Shown here piece after piece: positions 45,401 to 55,600 of a stretch of DNA of 64,000 bases (position 1 is the stretch's first letter; every line of letters begins with the position of its first letter). The notes under the pieces were generated by a model. The model was not told the origin of the DNA, ran no database searches, and saw only the letters and a program-made list of their open reading frames with translations. The stretch is from Ganoderma boninense. Lineage: Eukaryota; Basidiomycota; Agaricomycetes; Polyporales; Polyporaceae. The stretch is taken from positions 347,214 through 411,213 of the forward strand of contig PJEW03000014.1 of NCBI GenBank assembly GCA_002900995.3, given 5' to 3'. The position numbers and the translations under genes were made by a program.

Positions 45401-46289
45401 GCTGACTGGTACCCATTGCAATTTTCTGTGAATACCTTTCCTTTCACTGTCATTCGCCCACACAGGACAGGCTCAGTGTCTGAGTTGCCCAGCCCGCTGT
45501 TCTTGCTGGTCCCAGAGCACCTATGATTTAGCCGAACACCGGCTGGTCGCTGCTCCTATGTCCTCCAACCCCACATCCACTGACCGGCCGGTGGCCCATC
45601 TTTGCTACCCTTTTAAAGCTTTGGGATGTGTTTATACATCCAGCCTGTGACTTTTCCCTAACGTTCTGAGGTCATCCCTATGGTGTGACAGTCTGCCATT
45701 GTGGATAGCCCTCCTGGAGAATATTTCCCATCAGCCCTTCCTCATGATACTCATGATGATTTGGCCTCAAAGTGTGAGCACAGAGGATATAGCAACTATC
45801 AGAGGGGGACATTGCAGTCATTAAACCCTCACCCTCAATTTGCCCACCTACAGGCACCATTTACCTCGCCCCCCCCAGCATGCATGCCTAATGATTTACC
45901 CACTATGTACCTCACACAGGCCACCAGCAGATGGCACAGATCCATGTAAAATAACTTGGCACAGTGTTAATGCCACCTGGATCTTTGGCCACCTCAACTG
46001 GACCTCATTCTCCACCTGGGAGCATCTACCATTCTTTGGAGGACATAGGACAGTCCTTCCCATAGATTCCTATCACTGTCCCCTCCGGTCCTGCCAGTAT
46101 TTATAGGACCGACATTCTCACCAGCCGGCCCCGGCCGGCCACTACTTATGCTGCTTTGTCAGCTCCGGCTACCCAGTATTACTGGGGTATCTTATGGGAA
46201 CCATGTGCCATTCAGACTTGGTTGAAGAAGGCCATTTCTGGCAATACGATTGATAAGGAACATTAAGAAGCTTATATTGTATTAGTTAA
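45401..46289. other. No supported gene
   Basis: Mixed-composition sequence without protein-like frames. A short GC palindrome-like run GCCGGCCCCGGCCGGCC lies at about 46122-46138. Composition changes to AT-rich at about 46230. Confidence 0.35.
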
Positions 46290-46299
46290 CTACCATCTC

Positions 46300-47665
46300 T
46301 ATTTATAAGTTTTGTATATATAAGCAAGCACATAGTATGATCTCCCACTATTTGTAGTTTTCAATATTAAAATTCACAATGTTTCCAACATAGCTTGCTT
46401 CATTGCCATGTTTGGCACCATTATGAAACTATATATCCCCTGAATGATCAATTACTCTGCATACAAAGTGAAAGTTGGCATAATATACAATTTCACATAA
46501 TCTATATTTTGTACTGAGTTCTGTTAGAGTGATCTCTGATTCAATATTGACTTTAATATCATGAGTAATGCAAGCAACAAAACAAGGAGCACTATTATAT
46601 GTCACTATACATTGTAATGGCCTCTGACAGTGTAAACATGAAGCATTTGATTTTTGAATATGAGCAGCATATAACCACTGTTGTACACTTTTGCCTTTAC
46701 ATGTTCCAAGTTTGCTTAGGTGGTTTTTCTATACATCTTGTGTAAATGTCCAACAAATATCATCTGATCTCTCAGCTTCAGATTGGTAGTTACAAGCTCT
46801 ACAATGGTAATTAATACTTACTACATTCTCATTTATACCTCACAACTCTCAAGCCAACGTATACAGATTTGTATCTTGCTTACCTTGAGATCTCAATTCA
46901 GGATGTCTTAAGCCAAGTAATGAATGTACTTCATTTCTTGCCTAGGTCATAGACAATTGAAAAGAGTTTGTAAGGACCTGTTCAAATGCAGTTTTGACAA
47001 TATTCATATGGGAGCGTGTAGTTCGGGTGGCTGTAACGGACAGACAAAAGGCCTCAGACGGTGCACTTAGGGGACGAGTGCAAGACTGAGGGTGCGCGCT
47101 TTCGGAGGCATCAAGTATAAGTGAAACGGCGAGGAGGGATCTAGACTGACCAATGACAAATACCTAGGGTTCCGACATACAAATAGGAACAGAAAACAAA
47201 GAAACATTGGCAGTAACACCATCAGCGTAAACAGTTGTACAGTGGGACCTGCCTAAAGGATACGGAAACAAACACGAGCATACGAGGCAAAATGAAATAG
47301 AGCCGGAAAGACGGAAACATGACCTGCAACTACTCACGTAGATTGTCGCATTCCAACAATTCAGGCTGTTATATGGTTGTATAGTGCTACTTGTCCAGCT
47401 TACTGTTAGTGTAGGTAGTCAATAAGATTGTGAGCAGACTATTATATGCACAACTCCAGTTTTCACTATCCCACAAAAATCCTTGTATTGATCTACTAGG
47501 TAGAGGCTTGCTTACTTTGACTTTCTTAGTTTTATAGGATGTAGATAGTTCTAGCTCATCATCTCTTTTTCTTTTAGTATTAAGTTTACCTGGCTGATTA
47601 CTTATATTGGCGAAAGCTTGAGTCCCTTGAGCTGGTTTACTATTAACTGCGATGCAGTTAACCAT
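46300..47665 (-). pseudogene. Ubiquitin-protease-like cysteine peptidase, decayed, in AT-rich DNA
   Basis: On the reverse strand, 47665-47387 encodes a Lys/Arg-rich lead and FLWDSENWSCAYNSLLTIL, matching the catalytic-cysteine start of a fungal USP-like peptidase family (usual form WDGENYSCAYDSLFTIL, from memory). After a GC-rich insertion (about 47010-47365) the rest continues at about 46940-46330: RNEVHSLLGLRHPELRSQ, two Cys pairs (HCRACNYQ and SCLHCQRPL, a zinc-ribbon-like pattern), then YYANFHFVCRVIDHSGDI with the expected catalytic histidine in FHF. In-frame stops occur at DV*KNH, DI*FHNG (where Trp is expected) and YK*WEI. Such peptidases remove ubiquitin-like tags; this copy is dead. 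Confidence 0.6.
47010..47365. mobile_element. GC-rich insertion, possible solo LTR
   Basis: A stretch of clearly higher GC, starting near TGTAACGGACAGAC (47031) and ending near CATTCCAACA (about 47356), sits inside the AT-rich peptidase pseudogene. TG...CA ends fit an LTR, but flanking bases do not give a clear target duplication. Confidence 0.3.
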
Positions 47666-47764
47666 AGCTCCAGATTAAGGGTATATATTGATTCTATTAA
47701 CCACAGTTAAACTGCAGATTTACAAAGCCTTCTTAGTCATATATTAATACTGTATTTAATGTGA

Positions 47765-47832
47765 TTGCACCAGCTGGAATTGAACCAGAGGCCTAGTTTA
47801 TTCAAACAGCTGTGCTAGCTGCTGTACCAAGT
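47765..47832 (-). other. tRNA-like sequence (SINE or tRNA pseudogene)
   Basis: Read in reverse it has a B-box-like GGTTCAATTCC (about 47775-47785) and an A-box-like TGGTACAGCAGCTAGCAC, at tRNA-like spacing. A full cloverleaf does not form, so this is not called as a tRNA gene. Confidence 0.3.
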
Positions 47833-47835
47833 TCT

Positions 47836-47872
47836 TATCTTATCTTATCTTATCGTATCTTATCGTATCTTA
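47836..47872 (+). repeat. TTATC/GTATC microsatellite
   Basis: About seven copies of a 5 bp unit (CTTAT/CGTAT). Confidence 0.85.
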
Positions 47873-47919
47873 GTAACAATAGTACTTATTATATTAGTTA
47901 CATAAGGCTGTGATAGACA

Positions 47920-48003
47920 GTTGGTGTAGTAGTTAGTACACCTGGTTGAATGAATGCAAAGCCCTGAAGTCCTTGGTTCAATTCCCGGTTGGAACAACAC
48001 TAG
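47920..48003 (+). other. tRNA-like sequence, opposite orientation
   Basis: TTGGTGTAGTAGTTAGTAC resembles an A box with D-arm and CTTGGTTCAATTCCCGG a T-arm with B box. Acceptor stems do not pair well. It faces the other tRNA-like sequence across the microsatellite. Confidence 0.35.
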
Positions 48004-48329
48004 ATTAATAACTGTGAATAAGTCCTGCCGTTAATGTATTAGACTGCAGTTTAACATTCGTCCACTGAGCTGTCATCTGCTGCAATGCGTAAATATCTGG
48101 CACATGATGTCATTTCAGAGATTCTGAAGCTAAAATTTTACCAAGATAGGGGCCCATTGCAATCAGAGCCTGGGTCTCTATGACATCAGATCTTTGGGCA
48201 GGCCTTAGGAAATCTGTGGAGAGACAGTGCTTGCAGATTGGTCATGTCAGTGTGCTTTGAAGGGTGTACAATGCCCATCAAAGTCATGCTGAGAGGAGCA
48301 CCTCTGAGGAGGTGCAGGGAGTGCAAGAA

Positions 48330-48660
48330 CAAGGGTGCATGAGCATGTGAGCACAAATTGAGATCAAGCATGTGGTTGCAGTCAGGGGTGAGAGCGAGGG
48401 CAAGAGCGAGGGTGAGGGTGAAAGCAAAAATGAGGGTAAAGGTGAGGGTGAGAAGGACATTTTGCAGGTGCAGGTGCATGAGTGCAAATTGAAGTCAAGC
48501 ATGCAGTTGCACTCACAGTCGAGGCCATGGTTGGGGGTGAGGCTGTAGTAGCATAGATGAGAGCGGAGGCATAGTCGAGGGCAAGGGCATAGTAAAGAGC
48601 CAAGATGATAGCACATGAGCATGTAAGTGTGGGTGCATAGGTGCGTAGGTGCTGATGGGC
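48330..48660. repeat. GA-rich degenerate tandem repeats
   Basis: GAGGGTGAGGGTGAAAGC-type purine-rich units, plus two copies of a longer unit around GCATGAG...CAAATTGA...TCAAGCATG at about 48338 and 48477. The reverse frames here (Leu/Thr/His-rich) are products of the repeats. Confidence 0.6.
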
Positions 48661-48679
48661 TTGTAGCCTGTTTACCACT

Positions 48680-49615
48680 CGGATAGGCGGTATTCCTATT
48701 CCATATATCTCCCTGTCCTTTTCACCTTCGCTGACTCCATCTGTCTTTGTTCGTTCGCTCAGTCGCTTGCCTTGTCACCCACTCCGTCGCTCACAAGACC
48801 CCCTTTCTGCGTCAGACCGGCCGCGGTATACGCGTGGTACATCTTCGATCGCTCGCTCATATTTCACCATTGGTAGGACCTTTCATAGACCGGTCAGGGC
48901 TCGTCAATCGCTCGTGAGTTTTCATCGGTCACCCCGCAACAGTCGCTCCAAGGTGACAAGTTGTCGACATATTCGCTCCACTTCCTCCTTCGTCTTCTCT
49001 ACCCCTTTCTATGATTGGTTGCTGTAGCCAGCCATTTGTTTCTTGTTGTTTTCCCGTCAGTTTCTAGGGTTTCCTTCCTGTATCAATATATAGATGATGT
49101 TCTTAGTCTTGGCAATACAGATTTCAGCACCCCGTTGACTTCTCACTTTTCGCTCGCCTCGCTCGCTCATTGCATCACTCGTCGCCCATCGTATCTGGCT
49201 TGCCGAGAGTCATTATTGTATTCGTTCGCACGTTGTCGCTCGTCCATCGTTGCAGGACCCAAGAGTCCCTTTTGTTTCGCCATCGTCTTTCACGTTGCTC
49301 GCCAAGAGCTCCTCATATTCTACTTCCACCCGTTGCGCATCGTGCGTGACCATTGGACCGACTAGCCCGCTGGTCTTAGGCCCTCTGTGGTATTGGTTTG
49401 TAGCAATTAGCGAGCACCCGACGACTCCCTCCTTCTTTTCCGGTTAGCTGGTTCTGTTGTTTTCGCAGCAGTTTCCCGGACCGTATACATCATTTGGAGC
49501 CCACCACGAGGGGGTTTTCAGTCAGTTCCCGTCGCTGTTGCTCGGCGTTTAGCCGACGATCCTCACTTCTTATACGAAGTTAACTACCTCAACGGTCTAA
49601 TCAACTATTGTCAAT
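48680..49615. other. Probable leader/LTR region of a gypsy remnant
   Basis: CT-rich, full of TCGCTCG motifs, no gene. It precedes a gag remnant on the same strand, so it may hold the decayed 5' LTR and untranslated leader, but LTR ends and a primer site cannot be identified. Confidence 0.3.
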
Positions 49616-50742
49616 GTTGTTGGCATACACCGCAGCCGGCTCGTTCCCAGTCGCCCAACTCATCGTCTTCGCAAAACTCGCGTGAGCGCAAGACCAACCT
49701 GCAACCCAAACAACAACCGCCGGCATTTTGCCAGCGGTCCTATTCCGACTCGTTTTACGAGCTATCGGTCTCTCGTTGGATTCGCGAACTCCGAGCCTTG
49801 GGCGTACCCGAAGAAGACCTTCCAATCGAGTCGACTCCCCCGGAGGCGACACCAGATAACGACCCTTTTGGTTCAGAACTCTTGTCCGAATCCAAAGTCG
49901 AGCTCGCGCTCCCTGGTTCGCTAGCTACTCTGCCAGTCTCAGTTTTGAACCCACTTTCGGCCGTCCTTTCGCTCACGACGAGTGCAGACCCGTCCTTTCG
50001 CCGATAACACCCGCGCTGATCCAAGTCGACCTCGAATACATCCCGTCGCTCTACAAGCCTCTGTATCAAATCTACCTCGAGTCACTTGCGTCGCCTTCTC
50101 CTACACCGACCTCGAACACACTCATCTTACGACCCCCGATCGCTTCACCCATAGCCGCCATGTCCGTTCCAGCCTTGCAAGCTGCAAAGCAGGCAATGCC
50201 TGTTAGAGGCGAAAAGACTTGTCCAAAGTTCGACGAAACCGACCCGCAATCGCTACACCGCTACTTTGACGATCTAGAAGCACTTTTCATTCACCATGGC
50301 ATGCCGAATGCCAACGCAGCCGACTGGACCACACGGAAAGAAATGGCTGTTCGCTACCCGCCGCTGTCAGTCGACCGAGGATGGAAGTTTATTGACAAAT
50401 TTACTGACACCGTGAAATCCTACACCGAATTCCAGGACACGATCTAAATCATGTGATCGCCCGCTGCATATGGGAGGAGGCGGATATGGAGGAGGTCCGG
50501 CTTATGGAGGAGGAAGAGGGTACGGAGGAGGACAGGACTTCGTGTGTCGTGGGCCGATGCATTGCTTCTACTGCGGTAAGCCAAACTGTGACACAAAGAT
50601 CTGTCCCGAGGTTATGGAGGATATACACGCCCACAAGATTAGGCAAGATAGAGGGCAGATCGTCTTGTATGATGGCCGGAGACTCGTGATCGGCGCCGAC
50701 GGGATGACGCTCTGCGAACAAGTCAATGCCTACTGCGACTGA
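49616..50742 (+). pseudogene. Gypsy-type Gag remnant with internal deletion
   Basis: About 128 open codons at 49623-50007 (SRWIRELRALGVPEEDLP, acidic/Ser-rich) are followed, after a one-base frame change near 50000, by a stretch leading to the ATG at 50160 and the gag start MPVRGEKTCPKFDETDP with YFDDLEALFIHHG. The frame stops at TAA (50445-50447) after FQDTI. Beyond it, 50470-50742 encodes a Gly/Tyr-rich linker and the zinc knuckle region HCFYCGKPNCDTKIC with GQIVLYDGRRL. Most of the capsid domain between these parts is missing, so this is an internally deleted element. Protease and pol are not recognisable downstream. Confidence 0.65.
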
Positions 50743-51367
50743 CACCCCGAGACAGCCCCATGCCCCGTCGATCAGTTGCTTCTAGAAGTCGTGCCTAACT
50801 GGTCAGGCACCGAAGCCGACCTGGTTGACAGTGATGTCGCCGACTATTATAACGTTACCGCTGGGAACCGAATCAATCACGCGTGCAACTACTAGTTTGA
50901 TGGTGTTGAAATCACTCAGTGTCGCGTCCGTCGCTCCGATGCGGTACCTGGTCGCGCACCCGAGCCATTGGGCGAAAATGTGTCGCCCCCTTCCGCGCAG
51001 CAGCAGCTCACGATAAGGCTGAACACGGATCATCCATAGATCAATCCGGATCTGAACCTGTGGATCAAGGCCCTCCTGAATGCTTGATCCAGATCCGCAC
51101 AGATCAGATCCGTGAAATGAGCCGGATCTGCAGGATCCAGAACCGGAACCTGTGGGTCGACCTGCACTTTAAAAGCAAAATGAAAATATGATAATAATGC
51201 ACAACAAGTATATACATTTCGTAGCTATTGATGATACGACCGTTCAACAAAAGGAAGCAAAGAAAACCATTCACAAATGACAAAGATATAGGGCTTGCAA
51301 TTTCGAGACAGGAAGGAGGACCACATGGTCATATCTTGCGATGCCATGGACGGAATCTGACAATCTA

Positions 51368-51410
51368 TACCCCGTTGGAAAGCTACGTCTCATAGCTTTC
51401 CAACGGGGTA
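51368..51410. repeat. Perfect 18 bp hairpin with GTTGGAAAGCT core
   Basis: TACCCCGTTGGAAAGCTA pairs exactly with TAGCTTTCCAACGGGGTA across a 7 nt loop. Confidence 0.85.
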
Positions 51411-51988
51411 CAGACCGTTCAATTCCGCGGAGAATCCATGGAGATATCGCAGATAGAATGAGGGAAGGAGCGAAGGGGGAGAGAATAGACTATAATTTGA
51501 GAAGAAGCGGTTAACATAACACGCTCTTGGGCTCGTTTGTTAAGGGCTATGAAGGCGAATCAATGGTCCAGATTACAGAGGCAGATGGAAAGTATTTGGT
51601 GCAGCACGAAAGGAACAATATGCAGACATGTGGTGGAAAGTGTGCAGGCAATAGAGGCGGAATGAGATCACAAAAACGCAGGGTTACAGAGGCATTAAAA
51701 AGCATGAACATACATCTTTCAAACGAGCCATCTTACATCCCAATCCGCCTACCCACTGCCAAGATATTGCATGGTCTTTGCTTCGCTTAAAGGGGGTTGG
51801 GGAAGACATGCCTATAACTCGACATTCAATAGACAGATTTCTATGTTCTATACCTCGTTTGAAAGCTACTGCCAGTGGCATTCGAATGAGGTATAGAACG
51901 TAGATATATGGTAAAAATCCATAGAGATATCGTCAAGGCAATCGAAATGGGAGGGAGGGAGGGAGTGGTTAAAACGGGCGGTGTTGGG

Positions 51989-52432
51989 TAAGGCTGAACA
52001 TAGGTCAACCTATAGTTGATTGGGATCTGAATGTGAGTTTGGCCACTTTCAGAGGCTTATCCGCACAGCTATAAGTTACAGGCAGTGGTTTGAATACCAA
52101 ATAGTATTTTTTCAGCTCCTGTTGAAGTGTTTTGACTTGGAGTGTTACTAGTGTTTTTCATGCTAGAATTATGCTCATATATGCGTATTAAGCTATACAC
52201 AGACAATTCATGATCTAAAAACCTTCAATTTAGGCGGTTAAAGTGTGAGTCAACCTGCAAGTGACATACCCAAACTTACAGTCTATCACCTCTTTGCAGA
52301 TGCCTGATTCAGATTTGGGGCTGATCTGTACAAGTACTTAAACCTAGTTAACTATAGATCACAACCTATGGGTGAATATCTAGGTTCAAGCCAGGTTGAA
52401 CTGCGCAAAACTCAGACCTATGTTCAGCCTTA
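51989..52432. mobile_element. TAAGGC MITE copy 3 (444 bp) with perfect 8 bp duplication
   Basis: The ends are TAAGGCTGAACATAGG and CCTATGTTCAGCCTTA. The direct flanks GTGTTGGG (51981-51988) and GTGTTGGG (52433-52440) are identical, fixing both the element ends and an 8 bp target-site duplication typical of hAT transposition. Confidence 0.9.
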
Positions 52433-53246
52433 GTGTTGGGCTTATTCAATGCGGAATAGTGCGGTGAAAACATACCTTGAGTTATAAAATGATCTGGCAA
52501 GAACTCATTGCACCACATATAGACTAGTGGGCAGACAGGATGCACAGACAGTATACGCCATAGAACAGAAATGAGTGGATGAAAACGTACGATGTTGGGC
52601 TCGTTCGAAAGCCCCGATTTGCCGCTTTCGAACGACGTATTACCCATGCCAATCGCTTCAAAACTCGTCAAGATATGGCATAATCTTCGGCCATCTCCCC
52701 TTCTAACTGGACAGAATTGAGGGTTCTGGAGGTCTTGCATTGTGCTAAGGTGCCAGAAAGTGAGAGAAAGATAGAGAAGACATCCTAGTAAGTCCATTAA
52801 GGTGAAGCCCAGATGGTGAACAAGCAAGTATAGGCCAAGGTGCAGATCTGCGGATCACCTGCAGCGGATCCATGCTCTGGCCAAACTCTAACCCAGATCC
52901 GCACCTGATCCAGATCTGGAAGAGCCAGATCCGCCGGATCCGGGTCATGGTGGCTCCGGGTCCGGGTTTTTGCGGCTCAACCTGCAAAGTGATCCAGACC
53001 CGTGTTCAGCCTTAGGGGAGGGCATGGAATCTATGTCCCTGAATCGAACAGGGTGGCGAGCATGGAAAGTGTTCTGTTGAACGGTATGCCCCTCTGTTGG
53101 CTCTTGTGCTTCATATGGAATGGGCCACATGGCAGATGCTAACTCAGGAGAAGGAGAGTCAACTCGGAGGCATCGAATTAAGTCTTCAGAGAAGTCTCCG
53201 GCATCTTGTATGTCGGTTTGTCCGCAGTCCCTGCTGACACACCGGA

Positions 53247-53458
53247 CGTTGAGCCCATGCTCGACATCCTCCACATCTGACCGCCCGGTCATGTATATCC
53301 CTAACTCTCCATCTCCACCAACAAATGCAGGAGCCGCTTACTCCCATCATGATGACATACATCAACCTGGGGCTTTAGAGACTACATCCTGCGGGTTGGC
53401 GACGTATATGACCGGGCGGTCAGATGTGGAGGATGTCGAGCATGGGCTCAACGTCCGG
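53247..53458. repeat. Inverted duplication of ~54 bp
   Basis: Sequence at about 53247-53300 (CCGGACGTTGAGCCCATGC...) is repeated inverted at about 53406-53458, separated by about 105 bp. It overlaps the end of the reverse-strand gene, so part of its coding sequence exists in inverted copy. Confidence 0.7.
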
Positions 53459-54420
53459 CGTGTCAGCGGGGACTGTGGGTTGGCGATGTACATGACCGGG
53501 CGGTCCGATGTCGATACGTCTGGACCATAGAGTCCTGGAAATGTGTCCGATGCAGCCACATCTGCCTCTGTGGCCAGCGGATACCTATTCGGAGACTCTG
53601 GCAGGTCGTAGGGTGGCTGTCCGGATGGTAGGTCGTCCGCCCGGGACTCGCCAAGTGCGTAAGATGAACTCTCAATCATCTCCAGGTTCTATGGGTGCAC
53701 AAGACTCAGTTCTAAGCGGTCCACACGTTGTGTAACACTATAAGCCTACCTGCTCCCTGTTGACGCCTTCATAGTCGTTGGATGTGGATGAAATTTGGTC
53801 CTGAGAGCCTGCACGATATAGCACCGGCAGAAAATCCTCAATGTCCATACGACATTCCTCCATGTCTGAGCCCCCATGTGTTGGGATCTCTCTGTCTGAA
53901 TCACTGTCCATATATACCCGGTTAGTAAAATGTAGCTTCCATGAGTGCAATCAGACAAGTAACATGGCTTGCATACTGTCGTATCTGTTCCGGAGATGAG
54001 CTTTGATGCCATAACATTGTCGTAATCTCTCGCGTTGGTGTAGGCAGTTTCAGTCGGACATGTTTGGATGTTGGGATGGATTCTGACGCTAGACATTACA
54101 GTTAACAACAGTCTGGCCATCCAGTATTGTGGGTACCTTGTGATTCGGCTCGAGCTCACTTCTTGGCAGCATTCGAACCCTCTGCTTTCATCTGCAGTGT
54201 GTATATGTTCAATTACGCATGTGTTGACCTTGTACACAAACACAGTCCACCTACCTTTACTTCGAATGATGTCCTTGTCGTGTTCCAACCTCACAATCTT
54301 TTAATAAGCACCTATTCTATTCTGCTCGGATTCCCGGCGTTTAATGTCGCTGCAGTTTTGCACACAATCAGATAAGGCATCTTGATATGATTGAGGACAA
54401 CTGCAGCACACAGCCAACTG
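53362..54420 (-). CDS. Hypothetical reverse-strand gene, Ser/Asp-rich, several exons
   Basis: Protein-like segments read in order on the reverse strand: DCVQNCSDIKRRESEQNRI (about 54370-54310), RLEHDKDIIRS (about 54294-54258), WKLHFTNRVYMDSDSDREIP to NDYEGVNREQ (about 53950-53748), then after a GTAGGC...CATAG intron the segment ending at 53362 (SSSYALGESRADDLPSGQP to NPQDVVSKAPG). The last part contains a duplicated DRPVMYIANPQSPLT / DRPVIYVANPQD motif. The protein looks acidic and disordered, with short conserved pieces. Intron limits in the 54250-53950 part are uncertain and a frameshift cannot be excluded. No family is recognised. Confidence 0.35.
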
Positions 54421-54499
54421 CAGCACACAGCCTGCAGCACACCCTCACACTGCTCACACCACCACTGCAAATCCGTCAAGTACTGCTGCACTCTACGCC

Positions 54500-55600
54500 A
54501 TGCCTAAGACCTGAAAGTCTCAGCATAAACGCCCTGAGGCAACATTAGAAGTCATCCAGGAGGTTCGGAAATTCGCCTCTGAGCTTCACTACGCCTTCCA
54601 GCAGAGGCCCGCACTCAACACTGACGTCCGCACCCGATGGGACCACCATTTCCGCCGAGTCACTGTCCACCTCATTAACGCTATGGGTCGTGGCCGGATC
54701 TCCAGCCTCCCCTGACTTGCCATGGGGGCCATCTGGGCAAACAATGTCAACATTGTTGTTCTGCGGTAGCTACTCCAATGACGCTGGCCATGAGCATGGC
54801 CGCTGGGCCTCCCTCCTCAGGTACGCTGTCGACTACACAGTGTACTGAACACTGTTCAAACACCACTGATGCCATGGATACAGATGAACTTCATAGCAGC
54901 ACCTCGGCAGCTACAGGCTCAACCCCTGCTGCAAGACGGGACCCCCTTGTGTTGTCTGACTCGTAAGGCTGAACGTAGGTTGACCTGTAGGTGATTGGGA
55001 TCTGTATAAATCAAATCAACTTTTGACCTACGACCTATAGGTTATAAACCTGTAAAGCATAGGTTAAATCATTGATTTGATTTAAATACCAAATATAGTA
55101 GTTTTAGAGCTCCTATTGAAGGTTTTAGGCTAGTATTGAGTATTATTAGCATTACTTATGCTTAAAATGTACTTATAGATACAGCATTAAGCTACATAAA
55201 GGCATATTGCCTACTAAAACCCTTAATATATACTATTTTTAGCTATTGAAATGTAAATCAACCTGTAGGTGACCTAGATTTAAACCTACAAATCCAGATC
55301 ACTTTTGCTAAGATGGCTAATTCAGATTTATATTTGATTCAGTGCACAGGTACCTACAACCTACAGGTCACAACCTACAGGTTTATATACAGGTTCAGGC
55401 CAGGTCAACCTGTATAAATCATTGACCTATGTTCAGCCTTGCATCTGAGTTCACTACGCTCGGACAACCTGACCCATCTCTACAGCACGATCTCCTCTCA
55501 GTGTGGGCCTGGTAGTATCAGGCCGCGGGCTCCACATATGACACAGCCCCCACCTTCAGCTTGTCACAGGCTAACTACCTACCTGCGGCAAGGCTCCCAG
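54500..55600 (+). pseudogene. Decayed forward gene with several in-frame stops, split by MITE copy 4
   Basis: ATG at 54500 in a CGCC context opens a coherent frame: RPEATLEVIQEVRKFASEL, then DVRTRWDHHFRRVTVHL and GAIWANNVNIVVL. TGA at 54512-54514, TGA at 54713-54715 and TAG at 54767-54769 all lie in this frame and fit CGA, CGA and CAG. After a frameshift near 54777 the sequence continues as AGHEHGRWASLLRYAVDY, then a Ser/Thr-rich part to SDS at 54963. Beyond the MITE, SEFTTLGQPDPSLQHDLLS continues with TAG at 55513-55515 (fits CAG). The helical, Arg-rich N-terminal part could be a retroelement gag-like or unknown fungal protein. Confidence 0.5.
54964..55440. mobile_element. TAAGGC MITE copy 4 (477 bp)
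   Basis: The start TAAGGCTGAACGTAGG and end CCTATGTTCAGCCTT (final A lost) match the other copies. The interior is about 85-90% like copy 1 by eye. Flanks do not show a clean 8 bp duplication, although TCTGA occurs on both sides. Confidence 0.85.

Larger units (their letters stand above)
51014..53014. mobile_element. 2.0 kb TIR element related to the TAAGGC MITEs, with nested MITE
   Basis: The outer ends are TAAGGCTGAACACGG (51014) and CCGTGTTCAGCCTTA (53014). Both ends, about 160 bp each, are dense in GGATC/GATCC and CCGGATC motifs in both orientations, unlike the CCTACAGG motifs of the small MITEs. The interior holds several hairpins (51368-51410, 51846-51895, 52601-52635) and a separate MITE at 51989-52432. 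No coding sequence is seen. The flanks (GCTCACGA and GGGGAGGG) do not match, so it may be two juxtaposed end fragments. Confidence 0.55.

Noticed and set aside
47031..47356. Firm solo LTR call
   Set aside because: TG...CA ends are present but there is no target duplication and no second copy in the window, so it is only listed as possible.
46230..48110. Nuclear copy of mitochondrial DNA
   Set aside because: The block is AT-rich but encodes a nuclear-type cysteine peptidase, and no mitochondrial gene is recognisable.
48186..48678. Reverse-strand Leu/Thr/His-rich frames as secreted peptides
   Set aside because: They lie in GA-rich degenerate tandem repeats and overlap in several frames at once.
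16053..55600. Alternative genetic code in which TAG/TGA are read through
   Set aside because: Other genes in the window use TAA, TAG and TGA as normal terminators, frameshifts accompany many of the stops, and intact genes have none internally.
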